Shown here piece by piece: positions 55,263 through 64,000 of a DNA stretch of 64,000 nucleotides. The notes beneath the pieces are model-generated. The model was given only the letters and a program-made list of their open reading frames with translations. It was not told the origin of the DNA and did no database searches. This stretch comes from CAWBLP01 sp963789495 (GTDB taxonomy: Bacteria; Pseudomonadota; Alphaproteobacteria; Acetobacterales; Acetobacteraceae), in NCBI GenBank assembly GCA_963789495.1, contig CAWBLP010000010.1, positions 62,001 to 126,000 on the forward strand. Reading direction: 5' to 3'. A program made the position numbers and the translations under genes. How positions within the stretch are numbered: the first letter of the stretch is position 1; every line of letters starts with the position of its first letter.

Positions 55263-55970
55263 ATGGCCCTGCTGGAAATCGATTCAATTCAGGTATTCTA
55301 CGATAAGATCCAGGCGCTGAAAGGCGTTTCCCTGGATGTCGAGGAGGGCCAGATCGTCACCTTGGTCGGCGGCAATGGCGCGGGAAAATCCACCACACTG
55401 AAGACGGTCAGCGGCCTGCTGCATCCCCGTCATGGCGAAATCCGGCTCGCCGGAGCGCCGCTGAACCATCTGCCGGCACACCGCATCGCCGCCTTGGGCG
55501 TGGTGCAGGTGCCGGAAGGGCGCCGCGTTTTCGGCAAGCTGTCGGTGCGCGAGAATCTGGAGATGGGCGCTTTCTCCCGACGCGATCGGGCCGGAATTGC
55601 CGAGGACAAGGAACGCATGACCACGCTGTTCCCGCGTCTTAAGGAACGCTGGACCCAGTTGTCCGGCACGCTGTCCGGCGGCGAGCAGCAAATGGTCGCG
55701 ACCGCGCGGGCGCTGATGGCGCGTCCCAAGGCGCTGCTGATGGACGAACCCAGCATGGGTCTGTCGCCGATGATGGTGGAACAGGTGTTCGAGACGATCA
55801 CCACCATCAACGCGCAGGGCGTCACGATTCTGTTGGTGGAGCAGAACGCGCTGCTGGCGCTGTCGATTGCCGATTACGGCTATGTGCTGGAAAGCGGCAG
55901 TATCATCCTGCAGGGCAAGGGCACGGACCTGTTGGACGATGAGCGGGTCCAGCGCGCTTATCTGGGTTAA
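55263..55970 (+). CDS. livF: LivF-type ABC transporter ATPase
   Basis: 235 residues with Walker A GGNGAGKST, LSGGEQQM and LLMDEPSMGLSP, the features that separate LivF from LivG. Starts 3 bp after livG. Completes the livKHMGF-type set; the 2-hydroxyacid dehydrogenase follows 71 bp later on the same strand. Confidence 0.94.
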   Translation: MALLEIDSIQVFYDKIQALKGVSLDVEEGQIVTLVGGNGAGKSTTLKTVSGLLHPRHGEIRLAGAPLNHLPAHRIAALGVVQVPEGRRVFGKLSVRENLEMGAFSRRDRAGIAEDKERMTTLFPRLKERWTQLSGTLSGGEQQMVATARALMARPKALLMDEPSMGLSPMMVEQVFETITTINAQGVTILLVEQNALLALSIADYGYVLESGSIILQGKGTDLLDDERVQRAYLG

Positions 55971-56041
55971 CGGAACGCGTTATCATCGGCCTCGATCGCG
56001 CCACGCTGCGCCGGCACTTCGACACTGGGGAATTTCGCCTG

Positions 56042-56944
56042 ATGGCCACGCTGTTTCTGGACTGCCCCGACGACATGCTGCCGCTATGGCAGCGCGTCTA
56101 CACCGGCGCCGATTTGCCGGTGACCGTGAACATCGCGAACGGCCAGCCAGGCGACGTCCCTGCCCTGTTGCAGGGCTACGACATCTGCATCAACGACCAC
56201 ACCTATTTTACCGCCGACTTGCTGGCAAGCTGCACCGGACTGCGTCGCATCGTGTTCCTTGGGACGGGTGCTTCCAGCTTCATCGATCTTGCCGCGGCGG
56301 AACGCCACGGTATCGCGGTGGACACCATCAAAGGCTATGGCGATACCACCGTTGCGGAACACACGATCACCCTGGCGATGGCGGCTTGTCGCAGTGTGGT
56401 CCGCATGGATCGGGAGGTTCGTTCCGGTATCTGGCGCCAAATCGAGGGGATCGAACTGTTCGGCAAGACGTTCGGCATTATCGGCTATGGTGGCATCGGT
56501 CGCCAGGTTGCGCGCATCGCCGCCGGGATCGGCATGAAAGTGGTTGCGTGGAACCGTTCCCCGATCGGCGATGCAGACGTGCCGATGGTGACGCTGGACG
56601 AGGTGCTGCAAAGTTCGGATATCCTGTCGGTCCATCTGGGCCTGAATGACCAGACCGCCGGATTCCTTGACGCGGAAAAATTCGCCAGGACGAAGCCAGG
56701 GGTGATTTTCATTAACACGGCCCGGGCCGGTGTGGTGGAGGCGGACGCATTGGTCGCAGCGCTGCACAGCGGCCAGGTCCGTCATGCCGGAATCGACGTG
56801 TTCATGCAGGAGCCGCCAAAGCAAGACGATCCGCTGCTGGCGCTTGCGAATGTCACGCTGACTGCGCATGCCGGGTTCATGACGCCGGAGGCCACGATGA
56901 CGATGCTGCGTCGTGCGATCGATCTGGCTGCCGCTGCGTCCTGA
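56042..56944 (+). CDS. D-2-hydroxyacid dehydrogenase family protein
   Basis: 300 residues. NAD-binding fold with GIIGYGGIGRQVARIAAGIGMKVVAWNRSP near 143-170, and the family catalytic Arg/Glu/His regions INTARAGVVEADALVAAL, GIDVFMQEPP and TAHAGFMTPEA. Shorter at the N-terminus than many family members (~320). The frame is open and plausible for about 25 codons upstream of the ATG (LTERVIIGLDRATLRRHFD...) but has no start codon there. Placed after the liv-type ABC operon, it may act on the imported compound. Confidence 0.87.
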   Translation: MATLFLDCPDDMLPLWQRVYTGADLPVTVNIANGQPGDVPALLQGYDICINDHTYFTADLLASCTGLRRIVFLGTGASSFIDLAAAERHGIAVDTIKGYGDTTVAEHTITLAMAACRSVVRMDREVRSGIWRQIEGIELFGKTFGIIGYGGIGRQVARIAAGIGMKVVAWNRSPIGDADVPMVTLDEVLQSSDILSVHLGLNDQTAGFLDAEKFARTKPGVIFINTARAGVVEADALVAALHSGQVRHAGIDVFMQEPPKQDDPLLALANVTLTAHAGFMTPEATMTMLRRAIDLAAAAS

Positions 56945-56956
56945 AGGCGGCGCGGG

Positions 56957-58045
56957 CTAGGTAAGCACGAGGGTGCTGCTTTCGCGGTTCCAGCCGACCT
57001 CGATCGTCGCGCCGATATCCACCGCATTGCCTGCCGCGGTGAGACGCACTGTCACTTCGTTGCCGGTGTTCAGCTTGACGATCATGCGGGTTTCGGCGCC
57101 GGCGTAGACCGCTTCGATGACCTGGCCGCCAACGCAGCAATCGGCATCCTGGCCAACGCGCATATGTTCCGGGCGCACCACCAGCGCCGCCTGTTGGCCG
57201 ATTCCCACACCCGAGGGCGCTGTTGTCGGGAGCCGGAATACGCCGTCCGATGTTTCCAGCGTGTCCGTGCCGAGCAGTTTGCCATGAAACATGTTGGAGA
57301 TACCGATGAAATCGGCCGCAAAGGCGGTGGTCGGCCGTTCGTAGATTTCCTGCGGGGTGCCGATCTGTTCGATCCGCGCGTGGTTCATCAGACAGATGCG
57401 GTCCGACAGTGCCAGCGCCTCTTCCTGATCATGGGTGACATACATGATGGTCACGCCGGTATCGCGATGCAGGCGTTTGATCTCGATCTGCATATGCTCG
57501 CGCAGTTTCTTGTCGAGTGCGCCGAGGGGTTCGTCCATCAGGATGATGGAGGGTTGGTAGACGAAGCAGCGGGCCAGCGCCACGCGTTGCTGTTGGCCAC
57601 CGGACAGGGCGCGCGGCATGCGCTTGGTGAGATGGCCGAGCTGGACCATTTCCAATGCGTCGTTGACGCGACGGCGAACTTCCGAGTCGGGGCGATGGCG
57701 CATCCGCAGCGGGAAGGCGATATTTTCCTCGACCGTCAGATGGGGAAACAGCGCGTAGCTTTGGAACACCATGCCGATGTCGCGCCGGTGCACGGGCGTG
57801 TGTGTATGGTCGAGTCCATCGATCAGGATGTTGCCGCTGGTCGGTTCGACCAGGCCGCTGATGAGGTGGAGCAGCGTGGTCTTTCCGGATCCGGAAGGGC
57901 CGAGCACGGTGAGGAGTTCGCCAGAGGCGATGGTGAGATCGATTGGCTCCAGTGCGGTAACGGGGCCATAGCGCTTGCTGAGTTGTCGCGCCTGCAGCTT
58001 GGGCGCAATCAGTGTGCTGTCGTAGATGATCGGCTGGATATCCAT
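56957..58045 (-). CDS. Polyamine/2-aminoethylphosphonate-type ABC transporter ATPase (PotA-like)
   Basis: 362 residues. Walker A GPSGSGKTT near 53, MVFQSYALFPHLTVEENIAFPL, ABC signature LSGGQQQRVALARC, IILMDEPLGALDKKLREHMQIEIKRL, and a C-terminal TOBE-like part (residues ~285-360). This is the PotA/spermidine-putrescine class. The matching binding protein and fused permease are at 59689-62553 on the opposite strand, with the LLM monooxygenase between them. It is 109 bp after the monooxygenase stop on the same strand. Confidence 0.92.
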   Translation of the reverse strand: MDIQPIIYDSTLIAPKLQARQLSKRYGPVTALEPIDLTIASGELLTVLGPSGSGKTTLLHLISGLVEPTSGNILIDGLDHTHTPVHRRDIGMVFQSYALFPHLTVEENIAFPLRMRHRPDSEVRRRVNDALEMVQLGHLTKRMPRALSGGQQQRVALARCFVYQPSIILMDEPLGALDKKLREHMQIEIKRLHRDTGVTIMYVTHDQEEALALSDRICLMNHARIEQIGTPQEIYERPTTAFAADFIGISNMFHGKLLGTDTLETSDGVFRLPTTAPSGVGIGQQAALVVRPEHMRVGQDADCCVGGQVIEAVYAGAETRMIVKLNTGNEVTVRLTAAGNAVDIGATIEVGWNRESSTLVLT

Positions 58046-58154
58046 GCGCCTGATACTCCGCGATTCCTAGCGTGGCCCGACGCATTGCCTCGTGAATGGT
58101 GAAGCAGACGACCAGGCTTTGAGCAGTGCAAAGCGCGAGATGGTCATCGCCGGA

Positions 58155-59540
58155 TCAATCTGCCGCCAATTCGGCGGAGGACTGATCCGGTGTCGCGTCA
58201 TAGCGGCTGGCTGGCCTCGGCAGGCCCAGATTTTCGCGCAATGTCATGCCCTCATAGTCGGTGCGGAACAGGCCTCGTCGCTGCAGTTCCGGCACCACCA
58301 TGCTGGCGAAGTCATCCATGCCCTGAGGGATCAGCGGGAAGTTCAGCATGAATCCATCGGCGGCATGATTGACGAACCATGCCTCCATCGTATCGGCGAC
58401 CTGTGCGGGTGTGCCTCGGATCACCTCTCCGCCACGCGCCGCGCCATAGCGCAGATAGAGCTCGCGCAGTGTCAGGTTCTCCTCGTTCATCAGGCGCAAA
58501 ATCTGATCGAAGAATTGCTTGTGACGATTGGCGGTCGCCGGCAGTCGCTCCCGCGGCAACGGCTGATCGAGGGGCAGGTCCGACAGATCGATGCCTTCCA
58601 GATCTTCCGAAAGAACTTCAAGCCCGACATCCGGATGGATCATCGATTGTAGCAGTTGGAATTTTTCTTCCGCCTCCGAGGCAGTTGGCGCCACGATGAT
58701 CGACAATCCCGCCATGATTTTCAAGTGATCCGGCGGGCGACCGAACCGCGCCATCCGTCCTTTCACATCGGCATAGAAGCCCTGGGCGCGGGCCATCGAT
58801 GCGTCGCGCGTGAAGATCACTTCCGCGGTTTCCGCAGCCAGGTCCTTGCCTGCCTCCGACCCGCCGGCCTGAATGATCACCGGCCGACCCTGCGGCGGAC
58901 GCGCGATATTCAGCGGACCTCGCACGGAGAAGAACTTACCCTTGTGATGCAGGTAGTGCATCTTGTCGGGGTCGAAATACAGGCCGGTCTCGCGGTTCAG
59001 CGTGAAGGCGTCATCGTCCCAGCTATCCCACAAACCAAAGCATATCTCTACGAACTCTCGCGCCCGCTCGTAGCGAAGCGCGTGTTCTTCCAAGCCATCC
59101 CGCCCGAAATTATAGCCGCCGGCCGGATGCGCGGATGTTACCACGTTCCAGCCTGCGCGCCCGCCACTGAGATGATCGAGTGAGGCATATTGCCGCGCCA
59201 GGTTGTACGGCTCGTAGTAGCTGGTGGACATGGTTCCAGCGAGACCGATCCGCTCCGTCACCCCTACCAGAGCCGACAACAGGCTCAGCGGCTCCCAGAT
59301 ATTCATGAAGCGAGGCGCTCGGCTCAGCGCCTTCATGTTGCCGTCGCGCGCACCGGCGGCGTCGGCCTGGAACACGAAGTCGAACTTCGCGCGTTCGGCC
59401 TTCTGCACCATCCGGACGTAATGCGCGAAGTTGTTGGCGCCGCGCAGTTCCGTGCCGGGATGCAGCCAGGCGGCGGGATGGTTTCCGGCGGGGCTCATCA
59501 GCCAGCCCAGCTTGATCTGCCCCTTGCGTTCACCCGGCAT
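58155..59540 (-). CDS. LLM-class FMN-dependent monooxygenase (NtaA/SnaA/DszA type)
   Basis: 461 residues with the bacterial-luciferase-like TIM barrel of the NtaA/SnaA/DszA branch: IKLGWLMSPAGNHPAAW, EPLSLLSALVGVTERIGLAGTMSTSYYEPYNLARQYASLDHLSGGRAGWNVVTSAHP, RPPQGRPVIIQAGGSEAGKDLAAETAEVIFT. These enzymes use FMNH2 from a partner reductase to oxidise chelators, sulfonates or thiophenes. No flavin reductase gene is in this window. Start at ATG 59540 (MPGERKGQIKLGW); the longer frame is not used. Divergent from the binding protein gene. Confidence 0.92.
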   Translation of the reverse strand: MPGERKGQIKLGWLMSPAGNHPAAWLHPGTELRGANNFAHYVRMVQKAERAKFDFVFQADAAGARDGNMKALSRAPRFMNIWEPLSLLSALVGVTERIGLAGTMSTSYYEPYNLARQYASLDHLSGGRAGWNVVTSAHPAGGYNFGRDGLEEHALRYERAREFVEICFGLWDSWDDDAFTLNRETGLYFDPDKMHYLHHKGKFFSVRGPLNIARPPQGRPVIIQAGGSEAGKDLAAETAEVIFTRDASMARAQGFYADVKGRMARFGRPPDHLKIMAGLSIIVAPTASEAEEKFQLLQSMIHPDVGLEVLSEDLEGIDLSDLPLDQPLPRERLPATANRHKQFFDQILRLMNEENLTLRELYLRYGAARGGEVIRGTPAQVADTMEAWFVNHAADGFMLNFPLIPQGMDDFASMVVPELQRRGLFRTDYEGMTLRENLGLPRPASRYDATPDQSSAELAAD

Positions 59541-59688
59541 GCCTCGACGCTCCGTCTCTAATGGGTTCGCCTCGTCTCGAATGAAACGATGCATGTGCCG
59601 TGCCACCGGGTTCGTCACATGGAAGGCACCCATGCTGGCACGAGGCTTGCGAGGACCTGCACGTATCAACGGGATGGCAGGACCTCGA

Positions 59689-60768
59689 ATGACCAGGACA
59701 GGCAAGGCGAGCCTCGGGCGTCGCCGCGTGTTGCAAGCTGCGGGCTGGACAATGGGTGGGTTGGCAGCGCCGTCACTGCTGACGCGGCGCGCCATGGCCG
59801 AAGGGCAAATTACGGTGGCGGATAATGGTGGCCCGTACGGGCCGGCCTTCCGCAAAGCCTTCTACGACCCGTTCGAGAAAGCCACCGGCATCAAGGTGGT
59901 GAACGTCGTGCACCCGTCCGAGCCAACCGCCTTGTTCCGCAGCCTGGTCGAGTCGAAATCCTATGTCTGGGACGTCGCTTTGCTGTCACCCGGCCATGTG
60001 AACCGCCTGGTGAAACCGAAGAACTTCCTGGAGCCGTTAGGCATCACTGAAAAGGATGCGCCTGGGGTGATGCCGGAAATGATCTGGCCAGGCTATCTCG
60101 GCATCGACGTCTTCGCCACGACGATGGCGTACCGAACCGACAAATACGGCGAGAACGGACCGAAAAGCTGGGCGGATTTCTTCGACGCCAAGAAGTTCCC
60201 CGGCCGGCGCGGGATGTACAAGCAACCCACCGGCACGATGGAGATCGCGCTGATGGCAGACGGTGTCGAACCGGCAAAGCTGTACCCTCTGGATGTGGAC
60301 CGCGGCCTCAAGAGCCTCAACAAGATCCGCGGCAATGTCAGCGTCTGGTGGAGCAGCGGCGCGCAATCCACCCAGCTGCTGCAAAGCGGCGAAGTCGATA
60401 TGCTGATGATCTGGAACGCCCGCGCACAGGCCGCAATCGACAGCGGTGCGCCGGCAAAGATCGTGTGGAATCAGGGACTGTTCAGTTCCGATGGCTGGTC
60501 GATCCCGCTGGGTTCGCCCCGCGCCGAAATCGGCAAAAAGTTCGCACGGTTCTGCACCGACCCTGTACTTCAGGCATCGTTCACCGAAACGCTGGCCTAT
60601 GGTCCGACCAATCTGAAGGCCTATGACAAGATCACCCCGGCGCGTGCCGCGCTGTTGCCGACGAGCCCGCCCAACCTGAAACTGATGCGGCCATCCGATG
60701 ATGCATGGTGGGGCGACAATTTCACTCGGGTGGCCGAACGCTTCGAGGATTGGTTGCTGAGCGGCTGA
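59689..60768 (+). CDS. ABC transporter substrate-binding protein, PotD-like, twin-arginine signal
   Basis: 359 residues. Twin-arginine-type signal SLGRRRVLQAAGWTMGGLAAPSLL then RAMA. The mature part (ITVADNGGPYGPAFRKAFYDPFEKATGIKVVNV...) is the type-2 periplasmic fold of spermidine/putrescine- and iron-binding proteins. Ligand not predictable. The 59541-59688 gap is shared with the divergent monooxygenase gene and probably holds both promoters. Six bases before the permease gene. Confidence 0.88.
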   Translation: MTRTGKASLGRRRVLQAAGWTMGGLAAPSLLTRRAMAEGQITVADNGGPYGPAFRKAFYDPFEKATGIKVVNVVHPSEPTALFRSLVESKSYVWDVALLSPGHVNRLVKPKNFLEPLGITEKDAPGVMPEMIWPGYLGIDVFATTMAYRTDKYGENGPKSWADFFDAKKFPGRRGMYKQPTGTMEIALMADGVEPAKLYPLDVDRGLKSLNKIRGNVSVWWSSGAQSTQLLQSGEVDMLMIWNARAQAAIDSGAPAKIVWNQGLFSSDGWSIPLGSPRAEIGKKFARFCTDPVLQASFTETLAYGPTNLKAYDKITPARAALLPTSPPNLKLMRPSDDAWWGDNFTRVAERFEDWLLSG

Positions 60769-60774
60769 ACGAAC

Positions 60775-62553
60775 ATGAGCGGCGTCGAACAATCCCTGGC
60801 GGCTCCGCTGTTTCCGCCGACGCTACGACGGCGGGCCTGGCGCACGCATTCTCTCTGGTTGGCTGTGCCGGGCCTAGCGTTCCTGACCTTCTTCTTCCTC
60901 TACCCGGTGATCCGCCTGTTGCTGCTGAGCGTGCAGGATGGCGAGACCGGGGCGTTGTCCTTCGCGTTCTACGAACGGGTGTTCACCCGCACCATCTATG
61001 TGCGCGTGCTGGCGAATACCTTCATGATTGCCGGCGAAACCACATTGTTCTGCCTGCTGCTGGGCTACCCCGTGGCCTATTGGCTCAGCCGCATGCCGGC
61101 GAGACGGCAGCGTCCGTTGCTACTGCTGGTGTTGTTGCCGTTCTGGACCAGCGCTTTGGTGAAATCCTTCGCGTGGATCGTGCTGCTGGCGCGCACCGGC
61201 GTTGTCGCGCATCTGCTCATGGACGTCACCCATGCCAGTGAGCCGGTCGAACTGCTATACGGCCGCGGCGCGGTACTGATGGGCATGGTGCACGCATTGC
61301 TGCCACTGACCGTGATGACCATGCTGCCGGTCATGATGGAAATCGACCGGCGCCTGCTCCATGCCGCACAGACGCTCGGCGCGCCGCGCGCCCAAACCTT
61401 CTGGCGCGTGTTCTTCCATCTATCGATGCCCGGCGTCGCCGCGGCCGGCCTGCTCGTCTTCATTGCCTCACTCGGCTTCTTTGTCACGCCGGGGTTGCTG
61501 GGAGGGCCGCGCGACGCGATGATCGCACCGCTGATCATCACTCAGATTCAGACGATGCTGAACTGGGGATTCGCCAGCGCGCTTGCCGCCATGCTGATCG
61601 CCGTCGCACTGGTCACCTGCGCGCTCTACAATTGGGTGTTCGGACTTTCCACCGTCTCCGGCACCCCGGCGCGAACCAGCGAACGGCGCGGCATGCTGGG
61701 ACAGGCGGGCCTGGTCGTGTTGACGGCGATCGGCAACCTGGCCGGCGCGCTATCGGAATGGCTTGCCCGCCTGCTGCGCGGCTATCAATTCAACTGGCTG
61801 GTGCCGGTCGTTGCGTGCCTGGTCATCGCGTTCATGATCCTGCCAATCCTGGTGATCCTGCCTATGGGTTTCACCAGCTCGCGGTTCCTGGAGTTCCCTC
61901 CCCCCGGTTACGGTCTGCATTGGATGGAGACCTATCTGGGCTCACCGGTGTGGATTGGGGCGACGATACGCTCCTTCGGCGTCGCTTTTGTCACCGGTCT
62001 TGCGACCACCACCATCGCCGGACTAGCGGCGCTCGGCGTTGCACTCAATCGCGGGCGCTGGGGCGGCGTCATCTTCGGACTGTTTCTCGCCCCCATGATC
62101 GTTCCGGCCATCGTCACCGCAATCGCCTTGTTCCACCTGTTCGCACAATTGTCGCTGGTGGCGACCGACGCGGGATTGGTGATCGGCCACACGGTGATGG
62201 CGATCCCCGTCGTCTTCGTCACCACGTTGGCGATCCTCAAGCAATATGACTGGCGGCTCGATCAGGCGGCGGCAACCCTGGGCGCCACGCGCATGCGGGC
62301 GCTGCGCAAAGTGACCATACCGGTGATCAAGGGCGGTCTCACCGCAGTGTTCCTGTTTGCCTTTCTCTGGTCGTTCGAGGAACTGACGGTCGCCATCTTT
62401 GTCGGCGGAGGCTTGAAGACGACGCTGCCGAAGGCGATGTGGGACGACATGCTGCTGCAGGTGAACCCGACGGTTGCCGCGGCATCCATCGTGGTGTTGC
62501 TGGTTGTGACCGGCCTGTTCGCAGCGGCGCAACGGCTTCGACGCTCGGATTAG
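60775..62553 (+). CDS. Fused PotB-PotC-type ABC permease
   Basis: 592 residues: two BPD_transp_1 permease domains in one chain. Domain 1 (about 25-290) has the EAA loop AQTLGAPRAQTFWRVFFHLSMPG; domain 2 (about 335-585) has AATLGATRMRALRKVTIPVIKGG. About 12 membrane helices in total. In polyamine-type transporters these are usually two genes (PotB and PotC); here they are joined, which is known in some lineages. Together with the divergent ATPase and the binding protein it forms a complete importer. Confidence 0.9.
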   Translation: MSGVEQSLAAPLFPPTLRRRAWRTHSLWLAVPGLAFLTFFFLYPVIRLLLLSVQDGETGALSFAFYERVFTRTIYVRVLANTFMIAGETTLFCLLLGYPVAYWLSRMPARRQRPLLLLVLLPFWTSALVKSFAWIVLLARTGVVAHLLMDVTHASEPVELLYGRGAVLMGMVHALLPLTVMTMLPVMMEIDRRLLHAAQTLGAPRAQTFWRVFFHLSMPGVAAAGLLVFIASLGFFVTPGLLGGPRDAMIAPLIITQIQTMLNWGFASALAAMLIAVALVTCALYNWVFGLSTVSGTPARTSERRGMLGQAGLVVLTAIGNLAGALSEWLARLLRGYQFNWLVPVVACLVIAFMILPILVILPMGFTSSRFLEFPPPGYGLHWMETYLGSPVWIGATIRSFGVAFVTGLATTTIAGLAALGVALNRGRWGGVIFGLFLAPMIVPAIVTAIALFHLFAQLSLVATDAGLVIGHTVMAIPVVFVTTLAILKQYDWRLDQAAATLGATRMRALRKVTIPVIKGGLTAVFLFAFLWSFEELTVAIFVGGGLKTTLPKAMWDDMLLQVNPTVAAASIVVLLVVTGLFAAAQRLRRSD

Positions 62554-62609
62554 GGAGAGCTGCCGGTTGGCTGTCCGATTGTGAGTGCCGCATGGGCCGA
62601 GACCGATCG

Positions 62610-63527
62610 CTAGGCCGGCGCGGCCTGCCATTGATTGCGCAACAGATCCTGACACAGCACCATGAAAGCTTCCATCGTCTGAGTCCGCCTGGTGTTTTTC
62701 ACCACCATCATGCCCAGAGTCAGCGGCCGCGGATTTCCTTCCAGCGCGAGATAGGCCAGCTTGTGTCCATCCAGCGACGCACGATTCCGCGGCTGTGCAT
62801 TGGCCAATCCGAAACCTTCGCCACGCGCCGCCAGGCTGCGGATCACTTCCATATGCTCGAACCGGCCCGCGATGCGCGGGACCAGACCGACCCGGTGGAA
62901 CAGCGACAGGAAATAGTCGCGGCTGATCGGCAGATCGAGCAGCAAAAACGGTTCTTCCGTCAGCGTCTCGATCGATACGCTGCGATGTCGCGCCAGGCGA
63001 TGCCGCGCAGACACAAAGGCGAAGGGCGGCAACGTGGTGATCGGGAGAAAATCCAGATCGGCCGGCACGCTCATGTCATAGCTGAGCACAAGCGAGGACC
63101 GACCGATACGCAGCCGTTCGATCAGCCCGGTCTGGTCGTCCGCCACAGCATCGATCCGCACCGCGCCATGCCGTTCGTTGAACGCATGCACCAGCTCTGG
63201 CAGCACCAGCGGATACAGCGTGTGCAAACAGCCGATATTGAGTACGCCTCCAACCTTGGTGGATAGCTCCGTCGCGGCCGCGGTGAGTTCTTCGGCCTGG
63301 AGCAACAGGCTTTTGGATTCGCGCAGGAAGCGCTGGCCCTGCGGTGTCAACGAAAGTCCCGGCGCATGATGCCGGATGAACAGCTGGATGCCGAACTCGG
63401 CTTCAAGGTTGGAGATTGCCGCAGACACCGACGGCTGCGACATGTGCACCCGCTCGGAGGCCAGCGTGATACTGCCGGTTTCAGCGGCAGCAACAAAATA
63501 TTCGATCTGTTTCAGCGTAAACCGCAT
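62610..63527 (-). CDS. LysR-family transcriptional regulator
   Basis: 305 residues. Winged HTH at 1-60 (LKQIEYFVAAAETGSITLASERVHMSQPSVSAAISNLEAEFGIQLFIRH) and a type-2 periplasmic-fold effector domain. Convergent with the permease gene and divergent from the DUF1028 gene at 63654; LysR proteins usually control the divergent neighbour, but the ABC/monooxygenase module is also a candidate target. Confidence 0.93.
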   Translation of the reverse strand: MRFTLKQIEYFVAAAETGSITLASERVHMSQPSVSAAISNLEAEFGIQLFIRHHAPGLSLTPQGQRFLRESKSLLLQAEELTAAATELSTKVGGVLNIGCLHTLYPLVLPELVHAFNERHGAVRIDAVADDQTGLIERLRIGRSSLVLSYDMSVPADLDFLPITTLPPFAFVSARHRLARHRSVSIETLTEEPFLLLDLPISRDYFLSLFHRVGLVPRIAGRFEHMEVIRSLAARGEGFGLANAQPRNRASLDGHKLAYLALEGNPRPLTLGMMVVKNTRRTQTMEAFMVLCQDLLRNQWQAAPA

Positions 63528-63653
63528 GGCTTTGGGGCTGTCATGGTCGATACTGTTTGGTTTAGCGTTTCCGAGGCATGCGTGGCGACAGAAAAATTAT
63601 GCTAAATCAACCGTACCCGCCGAGATGCCCCGCAGAGCCTTCCGGAGACCGAC
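63528..63653. promoter_or_regulatory. Divergent promoter region, LysR / DUF1028
   Basis: 126 bp, less GC-rich than its surroundings (GAAAAATTATGCTAAATC near 63591-63608), typical of a LysR-regulated divergent promoter. TCATGGTCGATACTGTT-type sequences may serve as T-N11-A sites, but no clear operator dyad was found. Confidence 0.4.
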
Positions 63654-64000
63654 ATGACCTTCAGCATCGCCGCCCGCTGCGCCCGAACCGGCCGCTTTGT
63701 CGTCGCAGTTGCCTCCTCCTCGCCCGCCGTCGCCGCACGATGCGCCTTCGCCCGCGCCGGCGTTGGTGCAGCCACCACGCAGAACATTACCGATCCGCGT
63801 CTCGGACCGCAGGGATTGAACCTGATGGCACTGGGCGCCGACGCGGATGCGGCTTGCCACGCACTACGCCGTACGGCACCCCACGTGGAATTCCGCCAGT
63901 TCAGTCTGATCGACGCCAATGGCGGCACGGCCTGCTTCTCCGGCCAACGCGTGCTCGGCGTACACGCCGCGGAGCAGGGCAAAGACGTCGTGTCTGCCGG
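63654..64000 (+). CDS. DUF1028-family protein, partial (C-terminus beyond the right edge)
   Basis: 115 residues are visible: MTFSIAARCARTGRFVVAVASSSPAVAARCAFARAGVGAATTQNITDPRLG..., the signature start of DUF1028 proteins, which have an Ntn-hydrolase-like fold and are often linked to peptidase or amidase genes. GGAGACCGAC precedes the ATG. Divergent from the LysR gene, its likely regulator. Confidence 0.88.
   Translation, partial: MTFSIAARCARTGRFVVAVASSSPAVAARCAFARAGVGAATTQNITDPRLGPQGLNLMALGADADAACHALRRTAPHVEFRQFSLIDANGGTACFSGQRVLGVHAAEQGKDVVSA

Overview
The window is GC-rich bacterial chromosome, most likely from an alphaproteobacterium of the Rhodospirillales/Acetobacteraceae type. The support is gene content: trpGDC, an F0 operon ordered atpI-B-E-F'-F (b' plus b) separate from F1, an NdvA-type glucan exporter, DUF2934, DUF1328 and CBS/BON stress proteins, and GC-rich palindromic intergenic elements. 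The lineage is an inference; no rRNA or tRNA gene was seen to confirm it.

Layout. 0-3.2 kb, minus strand: mscL, trpG, trpD, trpC (trpC runs off the left edge). 3.2-8.3 kb, minus: a PPC/DUF296 protein, a proline-rich small protein, a TPR/glycosyltransferase-like protein translationally coupled to an asparaginase, a CBS protein and a 57-residue DUF1328 membrane protein. 8.4-15.2 kb: a frameshifted NdvA-like exporter, DUF2934, NAD synthetase, CBS-BON and a short HPF/RaiA-type protein. 15.5-29 kb: a small secreted protein, a degenerate GGDEF protein, MFS exporters, a VWA-like protein, an MBL hydrolase, two SDRs, an epoxide-hydrolase-like enzyme, a PAS histidine kinase with a stand-alone receiver, a PRC-barrel protein with a very long Pro/Ala tail, and an EamA transporter. 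29.9-37.4 kb: an ABC-F ATPase, a decayed and an intact GMC oxidoreductase side by side, a complete ISNCY/IS1202-type insertion sequence with target duplication, and osmC. 37.5-44.6 kb: acyl-CoA dehydrogenase, a TPR/glycosyltransferase-like protein, 2,2-dialkylglycine decarboxylase and a Cache-PAS-GGDEF-EAL protein. 44.7-47.2 kb: the F0 ATP synthase operon. 47.6-50 kb: a vanadium-haloperoxidase-like gene with one in-frame TGA, and a frameshifted pirin. 50.2-57 kb: a livKHMGF-type ABC operon followed by a 2-hydroxyacid dehydrogenase. 57-64 kb: a divergent module of polyamine-type ABC transporter parts with an NtaA/DszA-type flavin monooxygenase, then a LysR regulator divergent from a DUF1028 protein cut by the right edge.

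Two features run through the whole window. First, at least nine reading-frame breaks (mscL, ndvA-like, osmC, pirin, five in one GMC gene) are each repaired by removing a single base, usually from a short homopolymer. Such a one-sided pattern is more like insertion-type sequencing error than natural decay, although the five-fold hit on one duplicated GMC gene may be real. Second, a roughly 240-bp element with imperfect inverted ends occurs twice complete and twice as fragments between genes, and once supplies the 3' end of a coding sequence.
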